Assembly: GCF_014205275.1 (NCBI RefSeq)
Contig: NZ_JACHND010000001.1
Coordinates: 1,860,001-1,924,000 of the forward strand
From: Sphaerisporangium siamense
Lineage (GTDB): Bacteria > Actinomycetota > Actinomycetes > Streptosporangiales > Streptosporangiaceae
Length of the DNA: 64,000 nt
Reading direction: 5' to 3'
In this document: positions 36,849-46,539 of the stretch, one piece after another
Layout of the letters: each line of letters begins with the position of its first letter
How positions within the stretch are numbered: position 1 is the stretch's first letter
Position numbers and translations under genes: made by a program
Notes under the pieces: generated by a model
What the model was told of the DNA's origin: nothing
What the model saw: only the letters and a program-made list of their open reading frames with translations
Database searches by the model: none

Positions 36849-37412
36849 TCACGGCGGGGTGTAAGGCATACGCAAGTAGGCGCAGATGAGGTTGACGATG
36901 GTCTGGCGGTGCTCGGGGTTGTCCTGACCCAGGCGCTCCAGGGCGTAGAGGCCGGCCAGGCGGACGGCGGCCTTCGCGCTGCCGAGCTGCTCGCTGGCCT
37001 TGGTGTAGAGCTCGGTGACACGGCGTTCGATGGCGTCATGCTCAGCGGCCTTGGCGTTGCGCTCAGCCAGCTCGGCGTTGCGCTCGGCCAGGGCCGCAGT
37101 GGCATGGGCTGAGAGCTCCTGGTGGCGCTGGCGGCGGAAGGTGAGCATCACGGTGACGGCCGCGCCGACGCCGGCACCGGCGGCCAGCGCGGTGCGCACC
37201 GCCTCGTTGCGTGCGGCGGCCTCAGCCGCCCCTGTTGGCTCGGGGGGCAGGCTGGTGAGCAGCCAACGGGCCACTCCGTACACCACGGCGGCGATGAGCG
37301 CGCTGACCGGGAGGATCCACCACCAAGCGGCGCGCGGCACGCGCAGCGCGGCCAGGATGAGGGACGGCGCGGGCGCGGCGGGAGGGCGGCGTAGCCGTGC
37401 GAGCGGGTTCAT
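36849..37412 (-). CDS. Truncated pentapeptide-repeat-protein N-terminal part
   Basis: 187 residues: a hydrophobic helix (WWWILPVSALIAAVVYGVARWLL, about 30-52), a second hydrophobic stretch (GAGVGAAVTVMLTF), a charged coiled coil (AALAERNAELAERNAKAAEH), and a helical block ending AVRLAGLYALERLGQDNPEHRQTIVNLICAYLRMPYTPP. In related actinobacterial proteins this last block leads into pentapeptide repeats; here a TGA stop follows directly, so the repeat domain is absent. ATG at 37412. Probably a remnant; it may still be expressed. Confidence 0.55.
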   Translation of the reverse strand: MNPLARLRRPPAAPAPSLILAALRVPRAAWWWILPVSALIAAVVYGVARWLLTSLPPEPTGAAEAAARNEAVRTALAAGAGVGAAVTVMLTFRRQRHQELSAHATAALAERNAELAERNAKAAEHDAIERRVTELYTKASEQLGSAKAAVRLAGLYALERLGQDNPEHRQTIVNLICAYLRMPYTPP

Positions 37413-38124
37413 ATCGGGCTTATCGGGGTGGCGGCGGCTGATGTCACTTTCGCAGGTCACCGGCAGGCCAGTCCGGTCGTCTCCTGGCGCGGGCCCATGC
37501 TCGACGTCGCCAGCGAGGCTGTGTACCGGGCCGAGCAGGCCGACTACGACGGCTGATCCTGCTGGAAGGCAAAGCGCCCCCACTTCCAGCCGAGTGGAGG
37601 CGGGGGCGTCCGGCATGCGACCGGCGGTCCGCGATGATGCCCCGGGGGGACCGTGGTCTTGGCTCGCCGAGGAGCCGACGGGCCGACCCTACAGCAGCGT
37701 GCTCACCGTTCGAGGTGATATGACGACGGCGGGTATACCAGGGTGACGGCCCGGGGCATCATCACACTCCAGCGCCTGGGAAGTCAGGTAGTTGCACCCC
37801 TGCCGGGCACCCGTCCGCCTGGGATCCCAGGCCTGTGGGTCGTTCTCGACGCCGGGTTCTGGAGCGGTTGCCGACTGATTCGTGGCTGAGATTGCGGGTG
37901 CCCGCCCGGCCGTGCGACCAGGTCGAGCGGGCCGCGTGCGTCGTGGCTCTACTGCAGCTGCTGGGTCATTCCAGCATGCATAGATCATCTTTACCGTGTC
38001 GCCGAGCACGCTCTGTAGCAGAAAATCTACATTAAGTGCTGGCTTTGCAGGAGCCGGGACAACGTTATCCGGCCCGGTGACAAGCCTGTCCCCGCACAGT
38101 CCCTTTGCGCGAGAGAGAGTCGGC
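37413..38124. other. Gene-poor stretch with a gene fragment
   Basis: About 700 bases. A short frame around 37,500 (MLDVASEAVYRAEQADYDG) looks like the tail of a deleted gene, followed by an imperfect GC-rich hairpin near 37,575-37,610. No complete gene could be supported, and part of it (37,700-38,000) has mixed base composition consistent with patchwork DNA. Confidence 0.4.
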
Positions 38125-38535
38125 ATGCCGCACGTCAAGCAGACCACCATGACCATCGCCATGACCCTGACCGCCTGTGCCGTCACGCTTGGCGCATTTG
38201 CCACCCCGGCGCAGGCCGATCTCGGCGGCGCCACGGCCTCGGGTGTCCGCGCCGTGGCTATCATCACCGCCGACGGCCACGTCGTGCGTTCCAAGGGCGT
38301 CATCGGCGCCCGCAAGATCGCCGTCGGCCAGTACTGCGTCCGGCTCGACTCCGACATCAACCCTGCCTCCACCGTCCCGGTCGCCACCGCCCAGTGGAGC
38401 GGAAGCTGGGGCACCAGTGTCCACGTGCGCCCCGACAACTTCGCCGCCTGCGGGGACTCCCGCGATGTATTTGTCGGCATCGGTACCGCCGCCGCCGGTG
38501 CCCGCGACACCGGCTTCCACCTCATCGTCCCCTGA
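38125..38535 (+). CDS. Small secreted protein of unknown function
   Basis: 136 residues with a clear signal peptide (TMTIAMTLTACAVTLGAFATPAQA, cleavage near residue 32) and a mature domain of about 100 residues containing two cysteines (YCVRLD, FAACGD) and several beta strands (VRAVAIITADGHVVRSKGVI). ATG at 38125, with GAGAGAGAG upstream. No family recognised. Transcription seems to end at two tandem hairpins directly after the stop. Confidence 0.7.
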   Translation: MPHVKQTTMTIAMTLTACAVTLGAFATPAQADLGGATASGVRAVAIITADGHVVRSKGVIGARKIAVGQYCVRLDSDINPASTVPVATAQWSGSWGTSVHVRPDNFAACGDSRDVFVGIGTAAAGARDTGFHLIVP

Positions 38536-38592
38536 CCGAGGCCGCCCTTGAGGCGGTCGGTCAGTTCGCCCAGGCGGTCCGCCCGCCTGGGC
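38533..38592. terminator. Two tandem hairpins after the small secreted gene
   Basis: Hairpin one: TGACCGA + CCGCC pair with GGCGG + TCGGTCA (38533-38563), with a two-base bulge, overlapping the stop codon. Hairpin two: perfect 10-bp arms GCCCAGGCGG and CCGCCTGGGC (38568-38577, 38583-38592). The rest up to 38850 has no gene. Confidence 0.65.
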
Positions 38593-38850
38593 GACGATCT
38601 CCAACGCCGGACGCGGGGGCAGAGCGCGGCGGAACGGAAACGTACGCCAACTTCTCTCTCCGACCGGGGTTGGCCAACCCCCTGGCCGGGACGGTCAGTT
38701 CTCACCCCTGGGAACGCCGTGCGCACCACGTTGAGCTGCTCGTTGGCGTGGTTGACCAACTCATGATCACCGGATACCCGATCCCGCGTGGACCGGGGTC
38801 TTCAGACGTTGTTTCCGATGGCAGAACTGCGGAGTCGGGGGGACTTGCCC

Positions 38851-39879
38851 ATGAGAAACAAAGCGCGACAGTTCGCGACACTTGCCCTGATGGCTGCTGG
38901 CACGCTCACTGCTGGTGCCGGCCTGGGGCAGGCCGCTCAGGCCGCAACGGTGCCGATGTCCAGCCTGCACGAGCCAAGTGACTGCAAGGCATGGTCGTCG
39001 AGGTCGGACATTCATCAGGTCGAGGCCAGCACCAACATCGCCGGCCACACGGTCAAGGGCGCGAACTGGACGGATCTGGACTGCGGGTCGCTGACCCTCC
39101 AGGTCCCCAAGGGCCGGCAATCGCTGGTCACCGTGTGGCTGAATGCCGAGACGCGGTGCGCGGGCCCAGTGGGAGGCTGGTGCCAGAGCCGGATCCTGGC
39201 CGACGGCGCCGAGTTGCATCCGGTGTCGACGACCGACGACCCGACCATCTTCATATGGGACTACGCCCGTCCGGACTCAGGACAGTTTCACGAGAGTTCC
39301 CTGATCCGTACCGGGATGATCAAGTGCCCGTCCGACCATGCCACCGCCACCTGCGATGTGAAGATCAAGGTCCAAGTGCGGACCAACGCCGAGCAGACCG
39401 AACTATGGGTGGACGACACCATCGTGCGCGCTGAGCGCCTCCACCCCACCCCCTTGCCGGGCCCGACGGTCCCCACGACCCCCAAGCAGCTGGTAGCCAG
39501 GCACAGCGACAAATGCATGGATGCGACCGGCACCGTTCTCGTCCAGCAGCAGACGTGCACTAACGGACGCGGCAGCCAGGAATGGACCTTCGTATCAACC
39601 AGCGATGGTTACTACAACATCCGAGCCTCTCACAACGGCCAGTGCCTGACCGTGGGAGGCGGTAATCCAAACGACGGAGTTAGTCTGTCGCATCAGCGCT
39701 GTGCCGGAGCGCGAGAGCAGGAATGGCGCATCACTCCAACGGATGCCGACTACTTCATGATCGTGAACCGGCGAACCAGCAAGTGCGCTGTCGTGTCGAA
39801 CTCAAGCATGTTGGACGGAGCCTACATCCACCAGCGAACCTGCGACGGAGGGCACAACCAGCAATGGCGCTTCAGATGA
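38851..39879 (+). CDS. Secreted ricin-type beta-trefoil lectin
   Basis: 342 residues: a signal peptide (residues ~1-33), an N-terminal beta-rich domain (about 34-205) with paired cysteines, a Pro/Thr linker (PTPLPGPTVPTTPK), and a C-terminal beta-trefoil lectin (about 212-342) with QxW motifs in three repeats (QEWTF, QEWRI, QQWRF). The lectin part likely binds galactose-type or other glycans. ATG at 38851 following a GGGGGG stretch. No toxin or hydrolase motif is recognised in the N-terminal part. Stands alone. Confidence 0.85.
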   Translation: MRNKARQFATLALMAAGTLTAGAGLGQAAQAATVPMSSLHEPSDCKAWSSRSDIHQVEASTNIAGHTVKGANWTDLDCGSLTLQVPKGRQSLVTVWLNAETRCAGPVGGWCQSRILADGAELHPVSTTDDPTIFIWDYARPDSGQFHESSLIRTGMIKCPSDHATATCDVKIKVQVRTNAEQTELWVDDTIVRAERLHPTPLPGPTVPTTPKQLVARHSDKCMDATGTVLVQQQTCTNGRGSQEWTFVSTSDGYYNIRASHNGQCLTVGGGNPNDGVSLSHQRCAGAREQEWRITPTDADYFMIVNRRTSKCAVVSNSSMLDGAYIHQRTCDGGHNQQWRFR

Positions 39880-40152
39880 AGCGACAGGCGGTCGGCTCCG
39901 ATCGCCTGTTCGGCAGCCAAGCAGTAGATGCTTCTCCTGCTACGAATATAGGAGTCATGCTCACCACCATCGTCCCGCTTGCCGTAAAGAGATCACGTCT
40001 GGCCAAATAGCGCTGGAGATACCCGGCCTTTTACCGCCGGAACTCACAGCCAGCGGCGTAGGCCGCCAGCGGACGGATGACCTGTCACAGCGAGGCACCC
40101 AGGTGGACGACTGCTCCGCAGCAGGCGCCGAAGTATTCCGGGGAGGCCGCCG
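39880..40152. other. Intergenic stretch
   Basis: About 270 bases between the lectin gene and the phage module. No gene, tRNA or att-like repeat was recognised. Confidence 0.4.
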
Positions 40153-40482
40153 TCATGGCGCTTCCCCGGGGTTCCGGGTGGCCAGTTCGCGCTCTAGCGC
40201 GCTGACGCGGTCCTCCAGCGATCGGCGTTCACGCCGCTCGCGCGCCACGGTGTCCTCCAGGTCCCGGCGCTGGGCGCGCTCGGTGTCCAGCAGGGTCTGT
40301 AGTTCGGCGACCTGCTTGTTGAGCCGGTCGTTCATCTCCTTGAGCGTGGTGAAGGTGGAGACGGTGAAGTCCCCCTTGTCCTTGCGGCGGTCGCGCAGGT
40401 AGCCGGTGATCGCGGTGATCGCGCCGCCGCCGAGCACCGCGCTGATGACCGTGCCCAGGGTGGTGAGCGTCTCAGGTGCCAT
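40153..40482 (-). CDS. Phage-type small membrane/coiled-coil protein
   Basis: 109 residues: a short hydrophobic helix (LTTLGTVISAVLGGGAITAITGYL) and a long charged coiled coil (LNKQVAELQTLLDTERAQRRD onward). This resembles small membrane proteins encoded next to phage tail or lysis genes in actinophages. Start at the ATG at 40482 behind GAGGTGG. Overlaps the upstream membrane-protein gene by 11 bases, continuing the compact phage gene order. Confidence 0.6.
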   Translation of the reverse strand: MAPETLTTLGTVISAVLGGGAITAITGYLRDRRKDKGDFTVSTFTTLKEMNDRLNKQVAELQTLLDTERAQRRDLEDTVARERRERRSLEDRVSALERELATRNPGEAP

Positions 40483-40903
40483 CGCCACCTCGCCGGCACA
40501 GCAGATCGGCGCGGCGGATGTAGGTGGCCAAGGTCCCCACCAGCAGCGGGTAGGCGGCCAGCACGCCGTCCCACCCGGCCACCGCCACGATCGCCACCGC
40601 GTACACCAGGCAGGTCATCGACAGCAGCTGCAGGCCGAGCAGCAGCACCGGCAGGCGCGTCACCACCAGCCGGCCCTCCAGTTCGCGGACGCCGGACAGC
40701 CCGGCCAGCCAGGCGATGCACCCGGCGAGCAGGCACAGCGCCCACAGGCGGTTGGCCCACCAGGGCAGCAGGGTCTCCAGGGCGTGCGAGGTGGCGACCC
40801 CGGTCAGCGTCGCGACCGCCGAGGGGATGCCCAGGACGGCGAACATGGCGTCCAAGGGCTGGGTGCGTACCCAGGCCGGCAGGCGCGTTACCAGGGGTCT
40901 CAT
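40472..40903 (-). CDS. Phage-type membrane protein
   Basis: 143 residues with four hydrophobic helices (near 20-42, 50-68, 82-100, 105-125), basic N-terminus and C-terminus. The position, between tail-fibre-type genes and a coiled-coil gene with overlaps on both sides, suggests a holin or tail-associated membrane protein. No direct family match recognised. Confidence 0.6.
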   Translation of the reverse strand: MRPLVTRLPAWVRTQPLDAMFAVLGIPSAVATLTGVATSHALETLLPWWANRLWALCLLAGCIAWLAGLSGVRELEGRLVVTRLPVLLLGLQLLSMTCLVYAVAIVAVAGWDGVLAAYPLLVGTLATYIRRADLLCRRGGDGT

Positions 40904-41361
40904 GGCATCGGGATGACGATGATGTCGCGGGCGGCGATGTCGGCGGTGTCGGGGTCGGTGCCGGCGCTGGTGGCGTGCATGGTGCGGATGTAGTACAGCT
41001 CACCGGGCGTGAGCCCGGTGATGAGGCTGACCCGGCAGCCGTACTGGAACTCGGTGTCCTCGGCCACGCTGCCGTAGCCGCGCAGGCTCACGCTCGGGGC
41101 CAGGACCTCAGTGCCCGTGCTGCTGCCGAGGAACAGCTGCGGGGCCAGGAACACCCGGTCCAGGGCGGAGGCGCCGTTGTCACGCACTCCGCCGCCGATG
41201 GTGAGCCGCACGGTGCCGGAGGCCGGGGCGACGAAGTACACCCCGACCTCCAGGGTTCCGGGCTCGTAGGCGGTGTTGGTGAGCTGCACCAGGCTGGTGT
41301 CTTCGTGGTAGAAGGCGGTCACGCCCATGGAGCGGACCAGGTCACCCGGTTTGATCGTCAT
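40900..41361 (-). CDS. Phage structural protein with beta-sandwich repeat
   Basis: 153 residues forming one repeat unit of the same type as the broken gene upstream: SGTVRLTIGGGVRDNGAS, APQLFLGSSTGTEVLAPSVSLRGYG, GLTPGELYYIRTMHATSAGTDPD, ending AARDIIVIPMP. Probably a tail-fibre or decoration protein. It is the only intact copy of three. Overlaps both neighbours by four bases. Confidence 0.65.
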   Translation of the reverse strand: MTIKPGDLVRSMGVTAFYHEDTSLVQLTNTAYEPGTLEVGVYFVAPASGTVRLTIGGGVRDNGASALDRVFLAPQLFLGSSTGTEVLAPSVSLRGYGSVAEDTEFQYGCRVSLITGLTPGELYYIRTMHATSAGTDPDTADIAARDIIVIPMP

Positions 41362-42272
41362 GGGAGCGGCACCACCCCGATGTCGCGGGCGGCGATGTCG
41401 GCGGTCTGCCCGCCCGGGTCGGCCGCCACCGCGTACATCACCCGGGCGAAGTACTGCTGGCCGGGGGTGAGGCTTCCAGGACCGATTCTCGGCTGCCGTA
41501 GACGGTGGTGGAGGCGGCGTTGTCGGAGGCGAACCCGTGGTTGGTGACCTGCGGCGTCAGCACCACGGCGCCGGCGGCGTTGGTCAGCCGGACTTCCGGG
41601 GACAGGAAGATGCGGTCGGCGCCCGCCGAGTTGCCGACGCCGCCGCCCACGATGATCAGCACGCGGCCGGAGGTCGGCGCGATGAACGTCACCGACACCG
41701 CCGGCGTCCCCGCGGTGTGGGCGGTGCTGGTCGGGTTGGTGATCGAGGTGGCGTCCTGCGCCCACTGCGGGGGCGGGAAGTCCAGTGCGCGCACCGGCTG
41801 GCCGGCGTAGTTGCCGCCGAGCGGGCACGGGCAGACGGTGACGTCACGCACCTGCAGGTCCGCGGTGGTGCCGCCGGACACCTTGTGCATCGTGCGGACG
41901 AAGTACAGCTGCCCGGGGATCAGCCCGGTGCGGATCGTGGTGCGGGACCGGTAGACGAAGGAGTCCGGCTCGCCGGGGATGCCGACCCCGCGGGTGACCA
42001 CGTTGGGCGAGAGGTTCACCGTGCCCGTGACATCGTTCTCGCGGATCTCGGGCGCCAGGTGGATGGCGTTGGCGCCGCCGTTGTCTCGCGCCGACAGGCC
42101 CACGCTCAGCAGCACCGCCCTTGAGGTCGGGCGATGAACGTGGTGAACACCTCCGGGGTGCGGCGATGAAGCTGGTGGAGCTGATGTTGTCGATCGAGGT
42201 CGTGTCGGACGCCCAGGCCGCGGCGGGGAAGTCGGCGGCCTGGACCTTGGCGCCGACCAGGGTGTCGGGCAT
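41358..42272 (-). pseudogene. Frameshifted phage structural gene with two repeat units
   Basis: Reads as one protein of two ~150-residue beta-sandwich units if three one-base losses are repaired. First unit: MPDTLVGAKVQAADFPAAAW ... then shifts at about 42160 and 42129. Second unit: PTSGRVLIIVGGGVGNSAGA ... then a shift at about 41472, and the end GGQTADIAARDIGVVPLP. All three shifts are single-base deletions. Homologous to the intact 153-residue gene just downstream. Confidence 0.7.
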
Positions 42273-42281
42273 GTCACCTCC

Positions 42282-44587
42282 TCATAGTGCGTAGATCGCG
42301 GGTTGGTACATGAAGACCTTGGCGCCGGTGGCGTGGCTCTTGACGACGCCGTTGATCGAGCGGATGACGGTGAGGGTCTGCGCCGTCCCGGTGGCCGCGC
42401 CGATGGCGGTGACGGTCATCCGTTCGCCGCCGATCACGATGTCGAAGCTGCCGCCGGGTGAGGTGGTCCACAGCGGACCGGTCGGGGTGGTGATGTCCAC
42501 GCCGGTCTCGGTCGCATCCAGCGGCTCATTGGTGATGGTGTCCTGGGGGCCGTAGCGCGCGGTGCCGTACACGGCCACCTGGTAGGGGCTCTCCGGCGCG
42601 CAGGTGAAGGTGATGGCGTGCTCGTAGTTGCCGAGCTGCTCGGTGTAGCCCTGCACGAGCTGGGAGATGGTCTCCGGTGGCAGCCAGGCCGGCGGGTTGG
42701 CGACGGTGAGCCGGTCGCCGGCCTCCAGGGCGTAGGCGGCGGCGGTCAGCGCGGCGTTGCCGCTGAAGCGGGCGTGGGCCAGGTTGATGCCGATCTGCGG
42801 ATAGCGGGCCTCGTCCACGGTGCCCAGGTGCAGCCGCCACCCGGCCTGGTCGAACAGGTCCAGGTCGTGCTCGACGTTCACGGTGACCGCCTCGTCGTAG
42901 CGGCCGACCCCGGCCGGCGGGGGCAGCACCGACAGCGCGCCGGTCTCCAGCACCGCGCGCGCCGAGGATCCGCCCTCCCGGGTCACGGTGACGTCGTTGC
43001 ACGAGCTGGTCGGCATCCACCGGCGCCAGCTCGCCGGCCAGCTGGTAGGCCTGGTAGTCCAGGGCGAGGGACGCGGCCTGGTCGTACAGGCTGGTGCGGG
43101 TCCGGTAGCCGAGCCCGAGCACATCGCGCGGCTCGTACAACATGCCGGCGTCGGCGTCAGCGGCCTCGCGGATCAACGTGATGAGCGTGTTGGGCCGTTG
43201 AGGTCCCATGCGGACGGTGTCGTTCACATCGCCCAGTGCCCGGAAGGTGATCCCTTCCTCCCGGCAGAGCCGTTGGATGCGCCTGCCGGCCTTCTCCCCG
43301 CCCACGCCTCCAGCTGGGCGCCGAGCTCGAACAGGGTGGTGATGGTGTTCTGCAGGCTGAGGTGGCCGATGGCGACGTCGGTGATGCCCCCGCCGGGGGA
43401 GATGGCGATCGTGCCGGCGCGGCCGACGGTGTTGGCGGCCAGGGTGCCGGAGAAGCTGAGGCCCGAGGCGGCGCCCGGCTCCAGGGTGAGGAGGTTCCAG
43501 TCGATGTTGGCGCCGTTTTGGGTCAGCTCCACCGACACCATGAGCAGTTCTCCGTTCACGGCGAACGCCACGCCCCCGGAGGTGAACAGCTGAGTGTTGA
43601 AGGAGTCGAACCCGCGCAGGCCGAGCGTGCCGCCGGTGCCGTAGTGCACCTCCCACCGGCGCACGCTGCCGGTGGTGTAGAACATCGCCACGACCTGGCC
43701 GTCCTCGGCGCCCGCGGCCGGGGCGGCCATCAGGAACCGCACCTGGGTGGATCCGGTGTCGGTGTAGGCCGGGACCGAGCCGCGCGTCTCGGCACCGTTG
43801 AGGATGGGCAGTGGGTTGGAGGCGGCGAACCCTTCGAAGGACGCCAGCCGCGGCGCGCCGATGATGGTCATCGGGCCGTGCGCCAGCGCCGGCGCCATGG
43901 AGGTGGAGCCTTCGGCGTCCTCCAGCGGCCAGTAGGCGACCAGGCCGGTGGTGTCGAACAGCCTCCCCCGGTACAGCGCCGAGCCCAGCACCGAGGAGCC
44001 TTGGGACAGGCGGCGGATCACCCCGGAGGTTCGATGGGGGTGTGGACGTCGGTGCCGGTGGTGTCCCAGCGCGGCGGCCAGGACGACACCTCGCCGTGGA
44101 AGCGGTACTGCCGGTTGGTGATCTCAGCCTGGCCCGCGATCGTCCAGGTGCGCCCGGAGGCGTCGGCGAAGGAAGTGGCGCCGGGGGTCTGGGTGGTGAA
44201 GTCGGGGTTGGCGACCACGCTGCCGCTGATCCCGCTGCGCAGCTCGAAGCCGTGAAACCTGCCGGTGACGGGGCTGTTGGTCAGGTCGGCGGCGTCGCCG
44301 AGCTCGACGCCTGCGGTCGAGTCGAAGATCGAGGTGGTGCCGGCGGTGACGACCGGATCGCCGAGCTGCGTCCAGGGCCCGGCGATGGTGTCGGCGTAGT
44401 AGAACGTCGTGGTGCGCCCGGCCGCGCCGTTGTTGACGTCCAGGGTGACCCGCAGCGCGCGGCGGCCGGAAGGCGGCGCCGGGACCGGGAGGGTGGACAC
44501 CTCGGTCAGCACGCCGGCCACGGCCCCGGTGGTGGACCAGGAGACGCCGAGCCTGCCCGAGCCGTCGGCGTGCAGAGAGAACGCGGC
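42282..44587 (-). pseudogene. Phage minor tail/baseplate protein remnant
   Basis: One ~770-residue chain results if three frame changes are repaired (44021-44024 and 43296-43299, one G lost in a G-run; about 43000, other small indel). It contains laminin-G-like beta strands (GLVAYWPLEDAEG..., RFLMAAPAAGAEDGQVV) and the actinophage tail-type block DVLGLGYRTRTSLYDQAA through GWRLHLGTVDEARYPQIG. The C-terminal end (MYQPAIYAL) is intact. The N-terminus is lost at the junction with the integrase gene at about 44,588. Clearly degenerate prophage sequence. Confidence 0.75.
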
Positions 44588-45742
44588 ATGACCAGATCTT
44601 CCGCTACTCCTCCGAACGGTCGGGCAGGAGATGAGCCGGCCAGCAAGAAGAAGGGGGCCAAGCCGCAGACCAAATTGCGGGACGGCGTTATGAAGCGCGG
44701 GAACACCTGGTCGTACGTCATTCGCGTCAAAGACCCGGAGACCGGAATCAGCAAACCCAAGTGGGTAGGCGGATTCGTGACCGAGGACGAGGCCAAGGAA
44801 GCACGGGACGAGGCCCGGGTGAAGGCACGTCGTGGCGATTACGTCGACCGGAACAGGGTCACCGTGGCCGAGTATCTCGATGACTGGATCGAGACGCACG
44901 CGATGGAGATCAAGCCGCTGACCCTCAAGGACTACAAGATGATCATTCGGCTCTACGTGCGGCCGAACATCGGCAACATGCGGTTACAGGCGGTCCGGCC
45001 GAGCACGATCACCAAGCTGTACGGCCACCTGCGATCCAAAGGCGGCAAGGATGGAAAACCGCTGTCGACACGATCGGTCAACCACGTGCACGCCGTGCTG
45101 CGCAAGGCGTTCGGTGACGCGGTGAAAGTGGAAGAACTGCTCACCTTTAATCCAGTCGAGCGGGCCAAGCGGCCGAAACACACCTATACCGAACCGGGGA
45201 GCGTCTGGACTCCTGACCAGCTTCGGACCTTCCTGTCCATCGCGCGGTCGCACCGGCTGTTCGCCTTCTTCCACCTGGCCGCGTACACCGGTGCTCGACG
45301 TGGTGAACTGGTCAATCTCCGCTGGTCGAACGTCAACCTTGATGGCAAGGTGATCACCATCGCCGGGTCGGTCGGCATCATCGACGGCGAGCGCATCGAG
45401 GGAACCACGAAGAGCGGCCGGATCCGCGTCGTTAGCCTCGACGACGAGACCGTTGCCGTTCTCAAGGCACACAAGGCACGACAGGAAGCCGACGAGGACA
45501 CTGCGGGCGACGAGTGGCAGGGAGACAAGGAGCCCCACGTCTTCACCACCGGCCTCGGGCGGCCGATCTACCCCGACACCGTCACTCAGCTCCTCAGGGA
45601 CCTAGTGAAGGCGTACAACGCCCCCGCCGAGGGTGATGGGCCTCTGGAACCGCTGCCGTTTGCCCGGTTGCACGATCTTCGCCACGTCCACGCGACCACG
45701 CTTCTGCTCGCCGGCGTGCCGGTGCATGTCGTGGCTGCGTAG
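44588..45742 (+). pseudogene. Tyrosine integrase lacking its catalytic C-terminus
   Basis: 384 residues with an AP2-like arm domain (RGNTWSYVIRVKDPETG), core-binding SAM domain (TVAEYLDDWIETHAMEIKPL), and catalytic residues R (TGARRGELVNLRW), K (GTTKSGRIRVV) and H-x-x-R (LHDLRHVHATTLLL). The protein stops at GVPVHVVAA, before the second histidine and the nucleophilic tyrosine, which normally lie within the next 40 residues. It points toward the 3' end of a tRNA-Lys gene 63 bases downstream, the likely former attachment site. Recombinase activity is not expected. Confidence 0.85.
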
Positions 45743-45805
45743 CGGCTGTTAGCAGAAGTGTTAGCAAACACCCTCGGACGATCACCGTTCCGGGGGTGTT
45801 CTGGC

Positions 45806-45880
45806 TGGTGGGCCGCCAGGGACTCGAACCCTGAACCTACGGATTAAAAGTCCGCAGCTCTGCCATTGAGCTAGCGGCCC
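45806..45880 (-). tRNA. tRNA-Lys (anticodon TTT)
   Basis: Cloverleaf with acceptor GGGCCGC/GCGGCCC, anticodon loop CTTTTAA (anticodon TTT, in AAA/AAG reading), T-arm GGTTCGAGTCC-like and encoded CCA (45806-45808 on the complementary strand). Its 3' end faces the truncated integrase. Confidence 0.95.
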
Positions 45881-46104
45881 GGTGCGCGGTGCAGGGTACG
45901 AGCGTACCGCGCATCGTGCGAGTGCCTTGCCGGTTGCCGGGGGGATGCGGGCGCCTCCGGTGGCCGGGTCGTCCTTCAACTGGTTCCCTGTCAGGGGTGG
46001 GTCGAAGCATCGGGAAAGGGGCGAGGGGGTTTCAGGGCGTCACCAGGGTATGGCCAGGGGGAATCCCGATGTGCGAAGAGTGCCCCCAAGGGCAGTCTTG
46101 AGAC

Positions 46105-46539
46105 ATGAACGAGATGAACATCCAGGGCCACTCCACCGCCAAGCAACTGCGCCGCACTCGTGAGGGCAGGATCGTCGCCGGTGTCTGCTCCGGTGCCGCC
46201 GAGTTCATCGGTGTCGACGCCAACGTCCTGCGGATCGCGCTCGCGGTCGCCACCTTCTTCGGCGGTCTCGGGGTCGGCATCTACGCCGTCGCGTGGCTGC
46301 TGATCCCCGAAGAGAACAAGCCGACCTCGATCGTCCAGGACCTGATCGGCAAGCAGAAGAGCGACCCCGGGTCGGCGTGGCACCAGGCCGCGGCGTACTG
46401 GGAGCAGGGCGTGAAGAGCGCCAAGGGCAACCGCGCCCCGCAGGACGCCGCGCCGTCGTACGCCGACCAGTACCCCACGCCGGGGCAGCAGCCGGGCCGT
46501 ACGGGCTCGCCGGCGGACGAGCGTCCCACGAACCTCTAG
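46105..46539 (+). CDS. PspC-domain membrane protein
   Basis: 144 residues. The PspC domain (about residues 12-75) has the family phrase RTREGRIVAGVCSGAAEFIG and GIYAVAWLLIPEE around one hydrophobic helix; a disordered tail (from 85) follows. PspC-type proteins respond to envelope stress. ATG at 46105. The end of the gene overlaps the convergent MFS gene by four bases. Confidence 0.85.
   Translation: MNEMNIQGHSTAKQLRRTREGRIVAGVCSGAAEFIGVDANVLRIALAVATFFGGLGVGIYAVAWLLIPEENKPTSIVQDLIGKQKSDPGSAWHQAAAYWEQGVKSAKGNRAPQDAAPSYADQYPTPGQQPGRTGSPADERPTNL

Noticed and set aside
37689-38759. 356-codon minus-strand frame across the small secreted gene
   Set aside because: Overlaps a + strand gene with a good signal peptide and is composed of low-complexity shadow sequence.
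28000-45800. Search for a second partial tRNA-Lys 3' end (attL/attR)
   Set aside because: No copy of the tRNA-Lys 3' half could be seen by eye, so element boundaries cannot be set.
45882-46163. Short + frames after tRNA-Lys
   Set aside because: Arg/Pro-rich, no start signal, overlapping the pspC leader.
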